DNA of 64,000 nt from contig OZ231128.1 in assembly GCA_965153355.1 (NCBI GenBank), positions 50,778,001 through 50,842,000 of the forward strand, in the 5' to 3' direction. The position numbers and the translations under genes are program-made. The notes under the pieces are model-generated. The model saw only the letters and a list, made by a program, of their open reading frames with translations. It was not told the DNA's origin and ran no database searches. The first letter of the stretch is position 1; each line of letters opens with the position of its first letter. Source of the stretch: Flaccisagitta enflata (Eukaryota > Chaetognatha > Sagittoidea > Aphragmophora). Shown one piece after another: positions 17,260-29,276 of the stretch.

Positions 17260-17378
17260 CTGTTATAGTAGAGTTTACAGAAACAGTTACCTACCGCAAC
17301 AACGGATGTCAAGATGGCACCAACAGATTTTCTTTTTTTTCGATATAAATTCCCGTAATTGCCAAAATAGGTGAAAAC

Positions 17379-17536
17379 AAGGCCGGATTCACGGCAACCT
17401 ACTGTCGCGGAAAGTTGGGCAGGAGCAGTAATGCAAAGACCGCTCGCAAGTTCAGAAATATTTCCGACCGACAGACGGACGGACGGACGGACCTACCGAC
17501 ACGGCAAGGTGGAGTCGCGTGTCCACGACTAAAAAA
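17379..17536 (+). mobile_element. Helentron-like element, GTCCRCGACT subfamily
   Basis: aacaaggccggattcacggc at the 5' end, tgtcgcgg stem, gacggacggacgg core and a 3' hairpin gagtcgcgtgtccacgactaaaaa. It sits just upstream of FDPS exon 2. Confidence 0.75.
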
Positions 17537-17974
17537 AGGATTTGTGTGGGTTATAGCTGATTTCCATTACTTTTCTTAATATCATAAAACGGGTGATGGG
17601 TGATGCACAGGCCTTAATTTAGTTATTCTGTTAATGCACGCCGGGCACGCTCCTCAGAATATCAGCGTGCCCTACAGAGATTGAGCGTGCCCGGTTTTCT
17701 ATCTCATTTTTCTATTTAAATTTGATTCTATTGTAAAATCATACAATCATACATAATAGAAGCGATTCCACCAGGAAATGTGCATTGATTCAGCAATTGG
17801 CAAAGAATGATCGCAAAACAAATTTAGTCCAATTTAGATAGTTTTAGAAAATTGGAATTCTCTTATATTCAAAAATTGGAATTCGGTCATGTTTGGTAAA
17901 TCAATCCGGTGCATTTGTTTTTCCCCACAAGGACAAATCTATAATTCAAGCTTACTCGAGTTTAAACATATAAA

Positions 17975-18085
17975 ACCAAACTCACACCTAACCCTCACCC
18001 TATCCCTAATCCCTACTCTATCCCTAACCCTAAAACCCATCCCATCCCTAACCCTAACCCCACCCCTAACCCTAAAACATTACCC
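17975..18085. repeat. Degenerate telomere-like (CCCTAA)n tract
   Basis: Runs of ccctaaccctaa interspersed with variants (ccctatccctaat, cccatccc). Resembles an interstitial TTAGGG-type repeat. No array of perfect units. Confidence 0.6.
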
Positions 18086-18305
18086 GCTTAAAAACACTTA
18101 AAAAACAAAAGACACGGATTGTCATTGCGAACGTGACCTGGAATTCTCCTTTATATGAACAAATAAATGACTTAGCTGTGAACAAATGAATGAATCAAAG
18201 ATTCCGTTATTCCTGATCCATTCATTTGATTGATCTCTTTTATAAAGAAAAATTTTCAGATTTTAAAAATGAAATTCAATAGATTGAATTCCATTTTCAA
18301 AAAAC

Positions 18306-18431
18306 AAGGCAAAGTAGGCCAATAAGGTGCGACGTGTGGATTGTCGAACGAATGCGTTACAGACCAACCAACAGACCGACAGACGGACAAAGCCAGTTAT
18401 AGAGGTGCTTTGTCGCACCTAAAAAAAAGAA
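18306..18431 (+). mobile_element. Helentron-like element, GTCGCACCT subfamily
   Basis: 5' aacaaggcaaagtaggccaataaggtgcgac, a core of gaccaaccaacagacc type, and 3' gaggtgctttgtcgcacctaaaaa. It is the same subfamily as 14834-14942 in opposite orientation. Confidence 0.75.
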
Positions 18432-18777
18432 TGAATGAGTGAATGGAAAAATGAATGAAAGAAAGAAAGAAAAAGACTCTGAATAGATAAATCAAAGAGT
18501 TAAATCATAAGAATCAATGATCATTCTTTTAAGAATCAAGTGACAAATGTCAATCTTAATAAAATTCAGTTAGCCTGATGTGATAAGAGTGCCAGCCGGG
18601 CACGCCGTCAGCAAAAACAGCTGATAGTAAAACAAGAGTGCCTTGGGCACGCGGGCACGCTCTAAATTAGGCCTGGTGATGCATGTTCCACACTTTTGAT
18701 ATGAGGGATAAAAGTACGGTCAGATATCTTCAGACTCGGTCCGGTCAGCTCCTGAATCTAGACCAGTACTTTGTAAG

Positions 18778-18925
18778 AAATACAGGCCTGAATATTGTTC
18801 TACATTCCATCCACCCTTGGGGGGGGGGGGGGGAATAATGAAAGGCTTTGGAGATGAGGGAAAAAATGTAAGGGGAAAAAAGAGAAAAATAATTTGAGGA
18901 AAATAATACTTTTGGCAGTGCCAAA
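18778..18925 (+). repeat. Dispersed repeat with poly-G tract (paired with 27712-27855)
   Basis: acaggcctg, then a poly-G run, a purine-rich stretch and acttttggcagt. The same order is found inverted at 27712-27855. No coding potential. Confidence 0.6.
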
Positions 18926-19681
18926 AAAAACAACTGATTAGTAGAACACAATTTAACACTATTTAAACCATAAAAACACTGTTTTATTGCCATACAGGAA
19001 GGAAAATCATAGATTTTGTAACGCGATGCAACGCGTCGCAGGGAAGAAAATCAAAGGCAGGGGGGGGGGGGGAAACCGGGGAAATTATTCTAAGATCATA
19101 GAACTATTTACATCCCTGAAGAAATAACATTCTTGGGCCGAAAACAGATCTATCTCCCGATGCGGCTGTTTCATTCCGGTTTTAGGGTAAAATTGCGAGA
19201 TCCATAACAATATTTTTGAATCTAATTCAAGCTATGAAGCAGTTTGATGATGAAATACCGCTGGGGGAGTACTATGCACTATGCACAGATCAAGACATTA
19301 AATTGTGGATGGAAGGATAGCGAGATCTAGGACGAACTAGGATAAACCAACCTGACTTTATAACTCTTTTCTCTGGAGCGCCATCAAAACCGTTCAGGCA
19401 TTGGATTTTCCGACAGATACGTCGTGATGCGCGTAAATAAATAAGCGGGGATGAGCCGGTCATATTTCCTGCATCGCATGACAAAATGAGGTGAAAATGA
19501 GCAATTTTTAGACAACTATACGAGCGAGTGATGACGCCAACGACAATAACATTCTAAATCATTCAGGTGGGCGTAGAGATTCCCGGGAATGTGCCCGTTA
19601 AAAAACCATTATAATTTTTCGGAGGGTCATGCATTTCAGGGAAAATCTCGGCAAGCATGCAAGAAGAAAGTGTAATCTTAC

Positions 19682-19871
19682 CTGATGCGACCGGAAGTCC
19701 TAGCAGGGAGCGCCGAGCGGGTGAAAGCGAGGGCAAGCGGAACAAGATGGAATATTTACCAATGATCGTCGACGTGACGCATTTCCGGAAACGACGCAGG
19801 TGGCGTGCTCTCTCGCCGCTAGAGGACAGACTCGGAAAGGCCGAAAATCTCAGATGAAACAAAAGGCACAT
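19682..19871 (-). CDS. FDPS: Probable first coding exon of FDPS (mitochondrial leader)
   Basis: An ATG at 19871 opens 63 codons that end at a strong donor (CATCAG|GTAAGA, exon end 19682). The single leftover base joins in phase to an acceptor at 17259 and continues into the FDPS frame. The peptide begins MCLLFHLRFSAFPS and is rich in Arg, Ser and Leu with almost no Asp or Glu, the composition of a mitochondrial targeting sequence. Animal FDPS genes are known to make a longer mitochondrial isoform from an upstream start. With it the protein would be 476 residues. If the ATG is not used, this is a 5'UTR exon. Assignment rests on splice signals and frame only. Confidence 0.5.
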
Positions 19872-19930
19872 CACTCACTCATTTCATCTCCATCTGCAAC
19901 TGTCTCTGTCTCTCTTTCCGCCCATCTGTG

Positions 19931-20156
<226 letters not shown>

Positions 20157-20223
20157 CGTCCGTTCGTCCCTCCGCCGGTCCATCCGTCACATTTTGGAAT
20201 TTCTGCTTCTGCTTTTTGTTTTT

Positions 20224-20322
20224 TTAGAAGCGTCATCGCATCTCTATAAGAGGGTTTGTCCGTTTCGCCTCTTCTAATATCACGCAGATGACGCATCGAG
20301 TCGCCCGCCTGGGCTTGTTTGT
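20224..20322 (-). mobile_element. Helentron-like element, ATGACGCTTC subfamily
   Basis: On the minus strand: 5' aaacaagcccaggcgggcg, stem gatgcgtcat, 3' hairpin gagatgcgatgacgcttctaaaa. Lacks an extended GACC core. Confidence 0.55.
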
Positions 20323-20585
20323 GGGTTGTGAGTCCGTTTGAGTTGTGTTAACATGGGTGACGACCAAAATGTCCCTTTTGCTAAGACCTTTCTTATAATG
20401 TCCCCGATATTTCATGTCCTCAAATAAAATGTCCCTTACCAGAATGTAATCGTATTAGACATGATTGAAACAACATGCGAAAATTTATTTCCACGTATTT
20501 TCGAGCAGATCACTGTTCTTCATCAGGTGGCAGAGAAATAAGAATGAGACAAAGTAGGATAGGAGAGGAAGAAAATAGACATATG

Positions 20586-20588
<3 letters not shown>

Positions 20589-20679
<91 letters not shown>
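20589..20679. repeat. (GA)n microsatellite
   Basis: Perfect GA tract of about 90 bp, directly next to a Helentron-like element. Confidence 0.95.
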
Positions 20680-20681
<2 letters not shown>

Positions 20682-20687
20682 AATTGA

Positions 20688-20804
20688 GCTGTGAGCCCCA
20701 AAAGCTTAAAAACGCCGAAAAAGTTAAAAGGGGACCGACCGACCGACCGACCGACCGACGGACCGACAAAGCGGGGTGTAGAGTCGCGTGGCACGCGACT
20801 AAAA
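20688..20804 (+). mobile_element. 5'-truncated Helentron-like element, GCACGCGACT subfamily
   Basis: Has the internal aaaacgccgaaaaagt block, a gaccgaccgaccgacc core and a 3' hairpin gagtcgcgtggcacgcgactaaaaa. The AACAAGGCC end is missing; a (GA)n tract lies in its place. Confidence 0.7.
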
Positions 20805-20829
20805 AGTATTTGCTCGGAGAGAGTTGATG

Positions 20830-21260
20830 TACCTTTTCATTTGTGTATCCGTCATTCGTCATTCGTCTATTGCTCAGACAGAAGATATTCAGCGTTTTTT
20901 TTTCTTTTTATCCTGGAACTAAATGTTCTTCGTCGGTCTTTTCCCTTTTCTATGTTCTTTACCAAAATGTCCCTTACCAAAATGTCCCTTTCTCTTTGCG
21001 AATTTGGGCCTTTTTCCAGCATTCATTGGTCCGTCTGTCATCTGTCATTTGTCATTCATTTCTGCTAGAAAAGAGATAAAAAGTGAATTGTATTTGTAAA
21101 CCGTCATCCGTCATTCGTCATTCAATGTAGTCACAGAAAAAAACAAACAATATTTTTAACTTTTTTTTTTGTTGTCCGTCATCCGTCATTCATTATCGCC
21201 ACAGAAAAAAAGAAAGTTCTAACTTTTCATTCAACATCCGACATCCGTCATTAATTCTTT
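20830..21260. repeat. Degenerate tandem region with CCGTCATTCGTCATT blocks
   Basis: Repeated ccgtcatccgtcattcgtcatt blocks about 70-80 bp apart alternate with acagaaaaaaa and t-rich stretches. The same block appears near 25228. AATGTCCCTT words are interspersed (20962-20994). Confidence 0.55.
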
Positions 21261-21282
21261 ACTATAATCTGAGATTATCCTT

Positions 21283-21431
21283 CTTTTTAGTCGCGGATAC
21301 GCGACTCTACACTTTGCCGTGTCGGTCGGTCCGTCCGTCGGTCAGTCACATCTCTGAATTGCGAGTGGTTTTTGCATTACTGCTCCTGCCCAACCGTCCG
21401 CGACTGTCCTGCCGTGTATCCGGCCTTGTTA
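21283..21431 (-). mobile_element. Helentron-like element, GCGACTAAAAA family
   Basis: On the minus strand: 5' aacaaggccggatacacggc, stem agtcgcgg, internal gggcaggagcagtaatgcaaaa, core of accgacggacggaccgac, 3' hairpin gagtcgcgtatccgcgactaaaaa. Confidence 0.8.
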
Positions 21432-22321
21432 TCATCCGTTTCCCAAGTACTGTTGTTGTTGTTGTTGATTTTGTTGATGTTTTTGATGATTTCGTTGTCT
21501 TGTGACTCTTCTCGCTTTCCCTCTGGTTGGATAGAGAAACTTAGTTATGACATGGGAGTGACGGGACACATAATTAGACCAAGTTTGACACACGACTGCG
21601 GTTAACTCCGTCAGCGATAGTCCAGGACTACTACTAAATTAACCTGGTAATCAACCAGGCGGCCACAATATCGACATCAGTCAGTGAGGGTTCACAAGTG
21701 AACCCTTTCGAAAATGATCAATGATCGCTCTGGGATCAGACCCTAACAATCGTCGTCAGACCGGAGCAGTGTTTGGAGTCTGACCTTGTAAAGTGTACTG
21801 TCTACGGTTGAAAAAACTATATATATCAATTTTTAGATAAAATCAACTGGCTTCTTGCGTGATCATTGAAAAATTCCAGAACAAAACAAATACGAGAAAA
21901 AAGTTTTTTTTCTCACACTTTGCAGCTTTGAATTACAAGATGATGCCAGGTCGAAATTTGTATCGAGCAAATCATCCTGACTTCTGTTACGAGGAAAAAC
22001 AAGTTATACCGCAATATGCAAATAAGTTTTGTGATTTCTTCATCCAGGCGGTCTTTACGAGTGTGCTTTATTTAATCATTTACATTCAGCGGATACTTTT
22101 TTGAAATTAATATCTGATTATTAGTATATCGTAACCCAAACTTTTACGCGCACGCAGTGTTGTGCTGAAAAACATATATATATATCCTATGACAATAATA
22201 ACGTCTATGGTTATGGCGCTGTGAGGCTCTTGGCGTGGATAAGTCTTTTGTTTCACTGCTTGATCAATTTCTTGGAGAGCTCGATTATGATTTCTCTCAC
22301 GATTTTCATTCATTGACCATG

Positions 22322-22617
22322 GACAAACAAGAACGGATACACGGCTAGCCTAGTCACGTGCAGGTGGGCAGGGGCAGTCATGGAGAAGGTCACTGTAGCA
22401 TTTGGGCAGGAGCAGTGAATTCAAAACGCCAAAAAAGTAAAATAGGAACCAACGGACCAACGGACCGACCAACAGACCAACCGATCGACCGACCAATCGA
22501 CCAACCGACGGACGGACAGAGAGACGGACGGAAGGATGGACTGACGGATAGATGGACGGACAGACGGATGAACAGACAATGCGGAGTGAAGAGTCGTGTA
22601 GCACGCGACTAAAAAGG
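22322..22617 (+). mobile_element. Helentron-like element, GCACGCGACT subfamily, long core
   Basis: 5' acggatacacggctagcc, stem agtcacgtgc, gggcaggggcagtcatggag, a ~130-bp GACC/GGAC core and 3' gcacgcgactaaaaag. The second, internal cagtgaattcaaaacgcc block matches other copies. Confidence 0.75.
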
Positions 22618-23850
22618 GAAAGATTGCAAGGGTGTTTTTTTGTCCATTTGCCTATCTATCAATAATGGTCAACGGCGTAAGTGCTGAGTAGCCTGCTTTG
22701 AACGGTTAAGTTTCTAATGACTTTTACTCATACTTTAACTGCTGAATAACCTGCAATGAACTAGGCGAATGTCACAATCTCTTTTTGACGAGAGAACCCG
22801 ACTCACCTCCACGTTAACAATGTTAGCGCAATGTCTATTGCACTGTGACAAGTTTTTATAGTTGGATGACCTTCCTAACTATCTGGATTACCTTGCCAAA
22901 CCATTTTTTGTGACTACCCCTACCCCTAGGGGTTTTAAAAATTAGGTCAAATTGGCCACATTGGCATGTCCGGATTTTGTCCGGACAAGCAAATAACAAG
23001 CAAAACCTATCAAAAATAGATTATCTGATCATTTCTCAGCTTTTAATCAGTTATCATCATTCCGATGTGATGTACAAAAAATTTCATCCTACTGCGCAAA
23101 TGCTAAGTTGTTCAAATATTGTATTATCATCAAATTTTGATCCTTCTAATTTTTTTGCTATTCTATGGCAAATTCTGAGTATGCCGATTATAATTTTTAA
23201 AAACACTATAAATTCTCAAAGTTAATCACTTTTCAGGTTTCTATCTAATAGAGGACTACTTGAAGGACATATGCTAGTTTGGAGGAGTCAAAAATTAAAA
23301 AAATATTTTTTTCCCATTTTTTAGTTGTAATGTACTCATATGCATCTTGCAAGATGTTATCAAGCGATTTTTTCTCAAAGGGATATTAGCAACTAGGGTT
23401 AAATGCACTAAATTTAATGTTTATTGGCCTTTTTATTTTTGTTTTCAGTAAAATCATCATTTTCCCTCATTAGAAATGCGAAATTTGGATCAAAATTCAG
23501 ACCAGAGCTTCCAAGCAACATCTACCAACATCACCTAAAATTTCATGAAATTTGGAAGTCATTAAGATGCATATGCTCATGCAAATTAGCCGTTGAGACT
23601 AATTTGCATATCAGAATTCAACCTTTGACAAGCAGGCCGCATTGAGCCGCAAGGAGAAAATCGATGAGGTAAACGGCATTCAATTACATATCCGACTTTG
23701 TTCCTTTGAAAAAAATTCCAGATACTTACAGGAATATTTAGGCATTGGTTGACAAAAAAATAATGCAGACAAATCAAACCCACTGCCGGTGGCTACATAT
23801 GCTCCAAATTTCATGCCACTGTGACACCCCAATCCCGCGTAATGACACTT

Positions 23851-24096
23851 TTCTTCAAGCGTGATTATTCTGCACACCCCCCAGCTCTTCTGTCACGCTC
23901 ATGTCATGCTTTAAGTCTGTCACTGTCACGCCATTGTGAAACTGATGATGGAAATTTGGATAACACGATGAGAAAGAGCATGAAATTTTGCATATACACT
24001 GAAAATTTCGGGTCTTAACTTCCGGGCATTCAGCCATAATGAAATTTTAAATGTGATTGGTCAGTAAATTGTTGCAGAATAATCACGCTTAAAGAT
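23851..24096. mobile_element. Small TIR element (TTCAAGCGTGATTATTCTGCA)
   Basis: Ends are inverted copies of ttcaagcgtgattattctgc (23853-23873) and gcagaataatcacgctt (24074-24090). No coding potential. Confidence 0.55.
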
Positions 24097-24849
24097 GAAT
24101 CTTCGTAGTTAATTCTTTGTTATCGGCGCATGTATGCATTTACAGCAAAATGGTAAACCAAAAAAATCAGGAAATGCCCATATCTTGGAAACCCTTTGAG
24201 AGAGACAAAAGATTTTTTGCATGGATCAATACTGTACTGAAACTATTACGAACAGAGCATTTAGTGCATCTGGGACACATCTAACCAACCCAACCAGCCC
24301 AACCAGCCTACCACCCAAAAATTTCTAAAAAACAGCATAACTTCTAAAATATTTGTCTGATTTGGCTGAAATTTTGCACAGTGGTTCTTTCAAGGAATGC
24401 CTACTTAAATTAATCGTTGCCGAAAGATTCAGTAAATTTTTGCCAACTGGCCCAACCAGCCAAAAAAGCTGCTTATAGAGAATTTTCAAAAAAAATTGAA
24501 ATCTCAATTTTTTTCAGCAGAATCGGGTCTGATTGAATTCTTGAACTGTGATTTAGTAAAATATTCCCATTTTTTTGGTTTTGCGGACTTTAACAACTCA
24601 ATTTTTGCTTATTTTCGATCATTATTTGTTGCATTTTGGCCTAATTTACATGAAAATCAAGGATCAGTAACAAAATTCAGTTTTTGAACCATGTTCATAT
24701 TGACATGAGCTATCTGATTATGAATGTTTTTGACAAATTTTCTCAATTTTGAAATTGACCTATTTGGCCATCTTTCAAAAAGGAGATTATAGAAACAGCC
24801 ACTAATAAGTTCCTATTCAATTTTACTTTCGTTCATCTTTGCCGTTTGT

Positions 24850-24882
24850 AGTTGTCGTTGTTGTTGTTGCTGTTGTTGTTGC

Positions 24883-24948
<66 letters not shown>

Positions 24949-25012
24949 GGTGGCTGTTGGGGTTGCTGTTGTGGTTGCCTTTGTGGTTGTTGTTGTTGTT
25001 TTTGTTGTTGTT
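24850..25012. repeat. (GTT)n microsatellite
   Basis: About 100 bp of near-perfect GTT followed by degenerate copies. Poly-Val and poly-Leu frames through it are artefacts. Confidence 0.95.
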
Positions 25013-25049
25013 ATTTCTTTCCCTCCGTCATTGGCTCTTAGATATTTTG

Positions 25050-25199
25050 AAATACGCGGCTATCCAGTCGCGGACAGTTGGGCAGGAGCAGCAATGCGAA
25101 AACCGCTCGGAATTCAAAAATGTGACGGACGGAGGGACCAACCTACCGACCGACCGACCGACACGGCAAGGTGTAGAGTCGCGTGTCCGCGACTAAAAA
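25050..25199 (+). mobile_element. Helentron-like element, GTCCGCGACT subfamily
   Basis: Stem ccagtcgcggacagttgggc, internal caggagcagcaatgcgaaaa, core accgaccgaccgacac, 3' gagtcgcgtgtccgcgactaaaaag. The extreme 5' AACAAGGCC is degenerate. Confidence 0.75.
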
Positions 25200-25464
25200 G
25201 AGACAGAAAATCATCTTTTCTCATCTTATCCGTCATTTGCTATTCGTCATGACTTCCATGGATCCATCAAACATCAAAAACTTTTTTCTCTATCTGTTGT
25301 CCGTCGTTTCCATTTTAATTTTTAGTTGGAAGAAATAAGATGTCCAATGATTTTCCGCCTCTGTCATTCATGATATGCTAGGACCGCTACAATATTGACA
25401 TCCAGGCTGTGTGTCTCATCTAGTCTGCCAGCACCAGCTTTATCCCTAGTTCCTGTAAATTCTT

Positions 25465-25670
25465 TTTTTAGTCGCGTGCTACGCGACTCTACACCCCGCT
25501 TTGTCGGTCCGTCTGTCGGTCCATCGGTCCATCACACTTTACTTCTTTTTGGGTTTTTGCGGTCTATGGCCTCACTGTTCCTGCCCAAATGATTAAGTGA
25601 CCTCAATTACAGCCCCTGCCCAGTGCCCACCCGCACGCGACTGCGGTAGCCGTGTATCCGGCCTTGTTTC
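25465..25670 (-). mobile_element. Helentron-like element, GCACGCGACT subfamily, full length
   Basis: On the minus strand it runs from aacaaggccggatacacggc through agtcgcgtgcgggtgggca, aatcatttgggcaggaacag and a ggaccgacagacggaccgac core to the 3' hairpin gagtcgcgtagcacgcgactaaaaa. It is a good reference copy for the family. Confidence 0.85.
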
Positions 25671-25904
25671 TACGAAATTCTGTACTCGCAAAACGCTGCA
25701 AAGAAAAAAATTCAACAATTCACTCTATTCTATTTCTAAGATAGTTAAATATCATGACCGATAGAATTCAATCCTTGAGAAAAATAAAAATAACATAAAA
25801 TCATTTGCAATTTCTTGGCGGAGTCTCAGCAACCGAGATTCGCAAACGTTTCCTACGGAGCTTCACTTGTGAAACTTCCTCATCCTCAGAAGACATTTTC
25901 TTTA

Positions 25905-25998
25905 GGGACATTTTTGAAGGGACATTTTTGAGGGGACATTTTTGACGGGACATTTCTAGTTGGGGTCATTTTTGAAGGGACATTTCTAGGAAGGGACA
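25905..25998. repeat. Tandem gggacatttttgaag repeat
   Basis: About six imperfect copies of a 14-17 bp unit, gggacatttttgaag. The complementary word aaaatgtccctt recurs at 20360-20440 and 20962-20994. Confidence 0.75.
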
Positions 25999-27711
25999 AT
26001 AATGCATCAGCGATTGCTTTGGCCGATTCTTAAGATTGGGTTAAAGATCGAGCAAATATCCTCAAACTGCAAAATAGTGTTATGCTTGACTCGAAATTTT
26101 TTTTTCTTCTGGTTTTTTTTCTTTTAGTTGAATTCCATTAATACCTTTGTAATGCGACCAACGGGAACTCGAGAAGAACAAACATTTCTCCATAATGACA
26201 GTTGCTGTCGTTGGTGAGATTAATACTCCCTAATCCCCAGCGTTCGCAAAATAAAGTCAAATTACAGACCTTACTATTAAGCTTGATAATGGCCTAGATC
26301 AGCCCTTCTTAAGATCTGACTATACCTGAAACGGTATACAAACATGAATTCTTAATTTCTACACATCCAGTTCGTCTCAACACCGATCCAGACAAGGGAG
26401 ATTCAACATTATTAAAGAAAATCAGTATAAAGAATTCATTGGACGTCATTGGTGATGACAATATTGACGATGAAGACCTTTAAGACAATGAGCACTACAA
26501 TTGCAGTGATGATTATCATTTGACTTCATTTAGCAATGTTAGATTAAAGAAAAACCCTTCCTATATTTGAATGCCCTCTGATGTTTTTCCATAAAAAGAG
26601 CTTTTTAGCGAACATTGAATAGGGAAATCTGCAGATCTCTTGCATGAAAGGTATCGAAGAAGTGTAAATGACAAAGCGCGGTACAGCTGAAATAATTTCA
26701 TGAATATTTGTGAAACGTAATTAACGGGAATTGATTGAACCGGCTTTGCTAAAGTCCAATGCTAAGGGAGATTGAAAAAGGGACATTTTGGTACCAAATC
26801 GTCCGGCGGTCGCATTAGGCTTGACCTCGATTCTATCCTCTAAAGGTGTGGTTTCATAACAATTTAACCCTCGGGTGATTTGTTGAATTTCGGTTAAAAA
26901 AGTAACAATCATCGCTTTAACTACTTTTGGTAAGCAGTTTGCTTTTGGGTTAGATTGAGAAGGAATGTTTTTCAGATTCTGTTTTATGGAAAACTAGGAG
27001 TGGTGCACGTATTACCTAGTCAGTGAGGGTTAACAAGGCCCTCTTCCATCTGTTTCAGTTTGGGTATACTGAGGGATATTGTTCCACATTTCATACAAAT
27101 ATCAGACTGCCAGTCCGGGAAAAAAAAGTTGAGCACTGAAGCAAATTTTAAGGTAGTAAATTGATAATTTAAAACTAATAATGTGAAAAGCGGAGGGGGG
27201 AATGGGAAGGGGATAAGAGGCAAGGGTTGGAGGTTGGCCTGGCCAAGGGGGCTAGTAGGGGGCCCGTCATTTCTCTGGCCGGGCTTGCAGGGGAGTGATA
27301 TTTGGAACAAAGACTAATTTGAATATGCTTTATTCCTCATCATGGCCATTTCAATGGAAACACATTTCCATGTATTTTCGCTTTAAGTAAGAATATTTGG
27401 AACGGAAAACGCGGGGAAAATTGCTCAAAGTATCATTTTGCTTCAGCATTTCCACTGTATGTTCTGTGAGAACAAGGCCCTATGGCTTAGCTTAAGCATT
27501 TCAGCCATATATGTTAAACCGGCTCATTGCTTGCGCCTGTCATCTCAAGTCTAGATGGAATCTACTGTACATAAATTTGGGACAAGTTGTACACAAATTA
27601 GGGGTTGCATAACTGTGAAATCTAACTCTCCTACGCCGCGGCCTCAGCAATACATATCCTGGTCCTTGGACCAGACGCAAAGAAATTCACAGTGGTGTAT
27701 ATAGTTCCATC

Positions 27712-27855
27712 ACCTTTGATTAATTTCCCCCCTCTCCTGCCTTACTGCCAAAAGTTATGTTTTCCCCAAATTTTTATCTTTTTTCCTCTTCCTTTAATTT
27801 TCTCCCCCCCCCCCACAGGGAGGGGGGATGTGGAACTATATACAGGCCTGTAAAA
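27712..27855 (-). repeat. Second copy of poly-G dispersed repeat
   Basis: Inverted relative to 18778-18925: acttttggcagt, purine-rich segment, G-run and acaggcctgt appear in the same order on the minus strand. Confidence 0.6.
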
Positions 27856-28176
27856 TCAATTTGGAAAGTTCGCATTTTGTTATTGTAGAAAGTTTATTTG
27901 CATTGGTCAATTAACACATTTGTAGAGGCAGTGCAAAAAAGTACAAAAAAACCCAAAAGAAACAAAAAATGTGTTGCTTTTTAGACATTTGAGGTAGAGT
28001 GGTTTGTGGTTATCAAGATGAAATATAAGACGTCGAATGAATGAGTTGAGATCTTGAAAAGGTTTTGAGATGGAAAAGTCAAGAAGACTATTTTGGTGTC
28101 CAGTTGTCATTTTCTCGCTTCTCTTTCAAAAAGGTAAACCTGAAAATGTGGGAATGAAATTGAAATCATTTCATAT

Positions 28177-28298
28177 TTAGTCGCGGACATGCGACTCCAC
28201 GCTTTGCTGTGTCAGTTTGTCTGTCCGTCAGTCTCTCTGTCAGTTTGGTGGCTCCATCGGTCCCTCTGTTACATTTTTGAATTACCATTGTGCACTGT
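28177..28298 (-). mobile_element. Truncated Helentron-like element (3' part)
   Basis: On the minus strand the 3' hairpin gagtcgcatgtccgcgactaaa and part of the tetranucleotide core are present. The 5' half is missing at the point where the TIR at 28300 begins. Confidence 0.65.
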
Positions 28299-28603
28299 AC
28301 AGTAGATGTCATCTAGACTTGGAAATATGGGGGAAATCATATCTAGAATATCAGCTATACATATATATATGACACACTGAAAGTAAATCAGTAAGAGTTT
28401 ACCCGGAGGACAAAGTTACCAATTGCTTTTCCATTTTTGCTTTGATCCATGATTCTGTTTTCATTTTAAGAATTAGATATGCATACATATGTGTGGAAAC
28501 CAATCTGTTGCTGTCAAATGACTTAAACGCAAAAAAATCGAAGGAAACTCGTTTTTGATGTGACAAAAAAGTGAAGAAAATGATATCAATCATTTAAGCA
28601 ACT

Positions 28604-28752
28604 GCTCACTGAAAATTTTAAATTTGCATAGGAAATCAAAAAATCAACAAACTAAGAACATAGCGCGCTCAGCAAATGATTAAGGAATCGCGCTATGTTC
28701 TTGTTTTGTTGATATTTTGATTTTCTATGCAAATTTAAAATTTTCAGTGGGC
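28604..28752. mobile_element. 149-bp palindrome
   Basis: Arms of ~63 bp, with cactgaaaattttaaatttg inverted at the far end and agaacatagcgcg near the loop. They fold almost completely on themselves. Confidence 0.75.
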
Positions 28753-28764
28753 CATGGTTCATTC

Positions 28765-29276
28765 AGGTGTGTCAATATGCAAAAGTATTTTTGATTAGAT
28801 CATCGACATCAGGGAGTGTAAACAAAAGAATTTTAAGACTTTTAGCGTTTTTATTTTTTTAGATTTCCTTCATCTTCTGTTTTTTTAGCTCAAGAAAAGA
28901 TTGTCAAAAATATATATACTTCCAGCATCTGCATTGAGTTTTGGTGAAAATAAGACTCATAACTTATACAGAAAAGATTGGTTATTGTCTTTTTATATAA
29001 CTTTAAGGATAAATAAACAACCGTTACTTTGTTGCAATTAGAATTAGCACCAAAATATTCATGCGTTGAATCTGATTAAGTTCAGTAACAATGATACTGA
29101 TAGATAATCATCAACACAGCAATATACAAATAAGTGTCTAAAAAAAGGTTTAGAAAAAAACGGAAGATGAATGAAATTTGATGAAATAAAAACGCTAAAG
29201 GTCTTAAAATTCAATACTTTATACTGTCTGATGTTGATGGTCTCATCAAAAAACCTTTTGCATATTGACACACCCG
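28765..29276. mobile_element. Palindromic MITE with GGTGTGTCAATATGC ends
   Basis: Arms of ~135 bp at 28765-28890 and 29150-29276 are inverted copies, sharing ggtgtgtcaatatgcaaaag and catcttc[tc]gttttttt. A related element lies at 54969-55423. Confidence 0.7.

Noticed and set aside
24839-25252. Poly-Val/poly-Leu open frames
   Set aside because: Products of the (GTT)n microsatellite; the same holds at 52895-53263.
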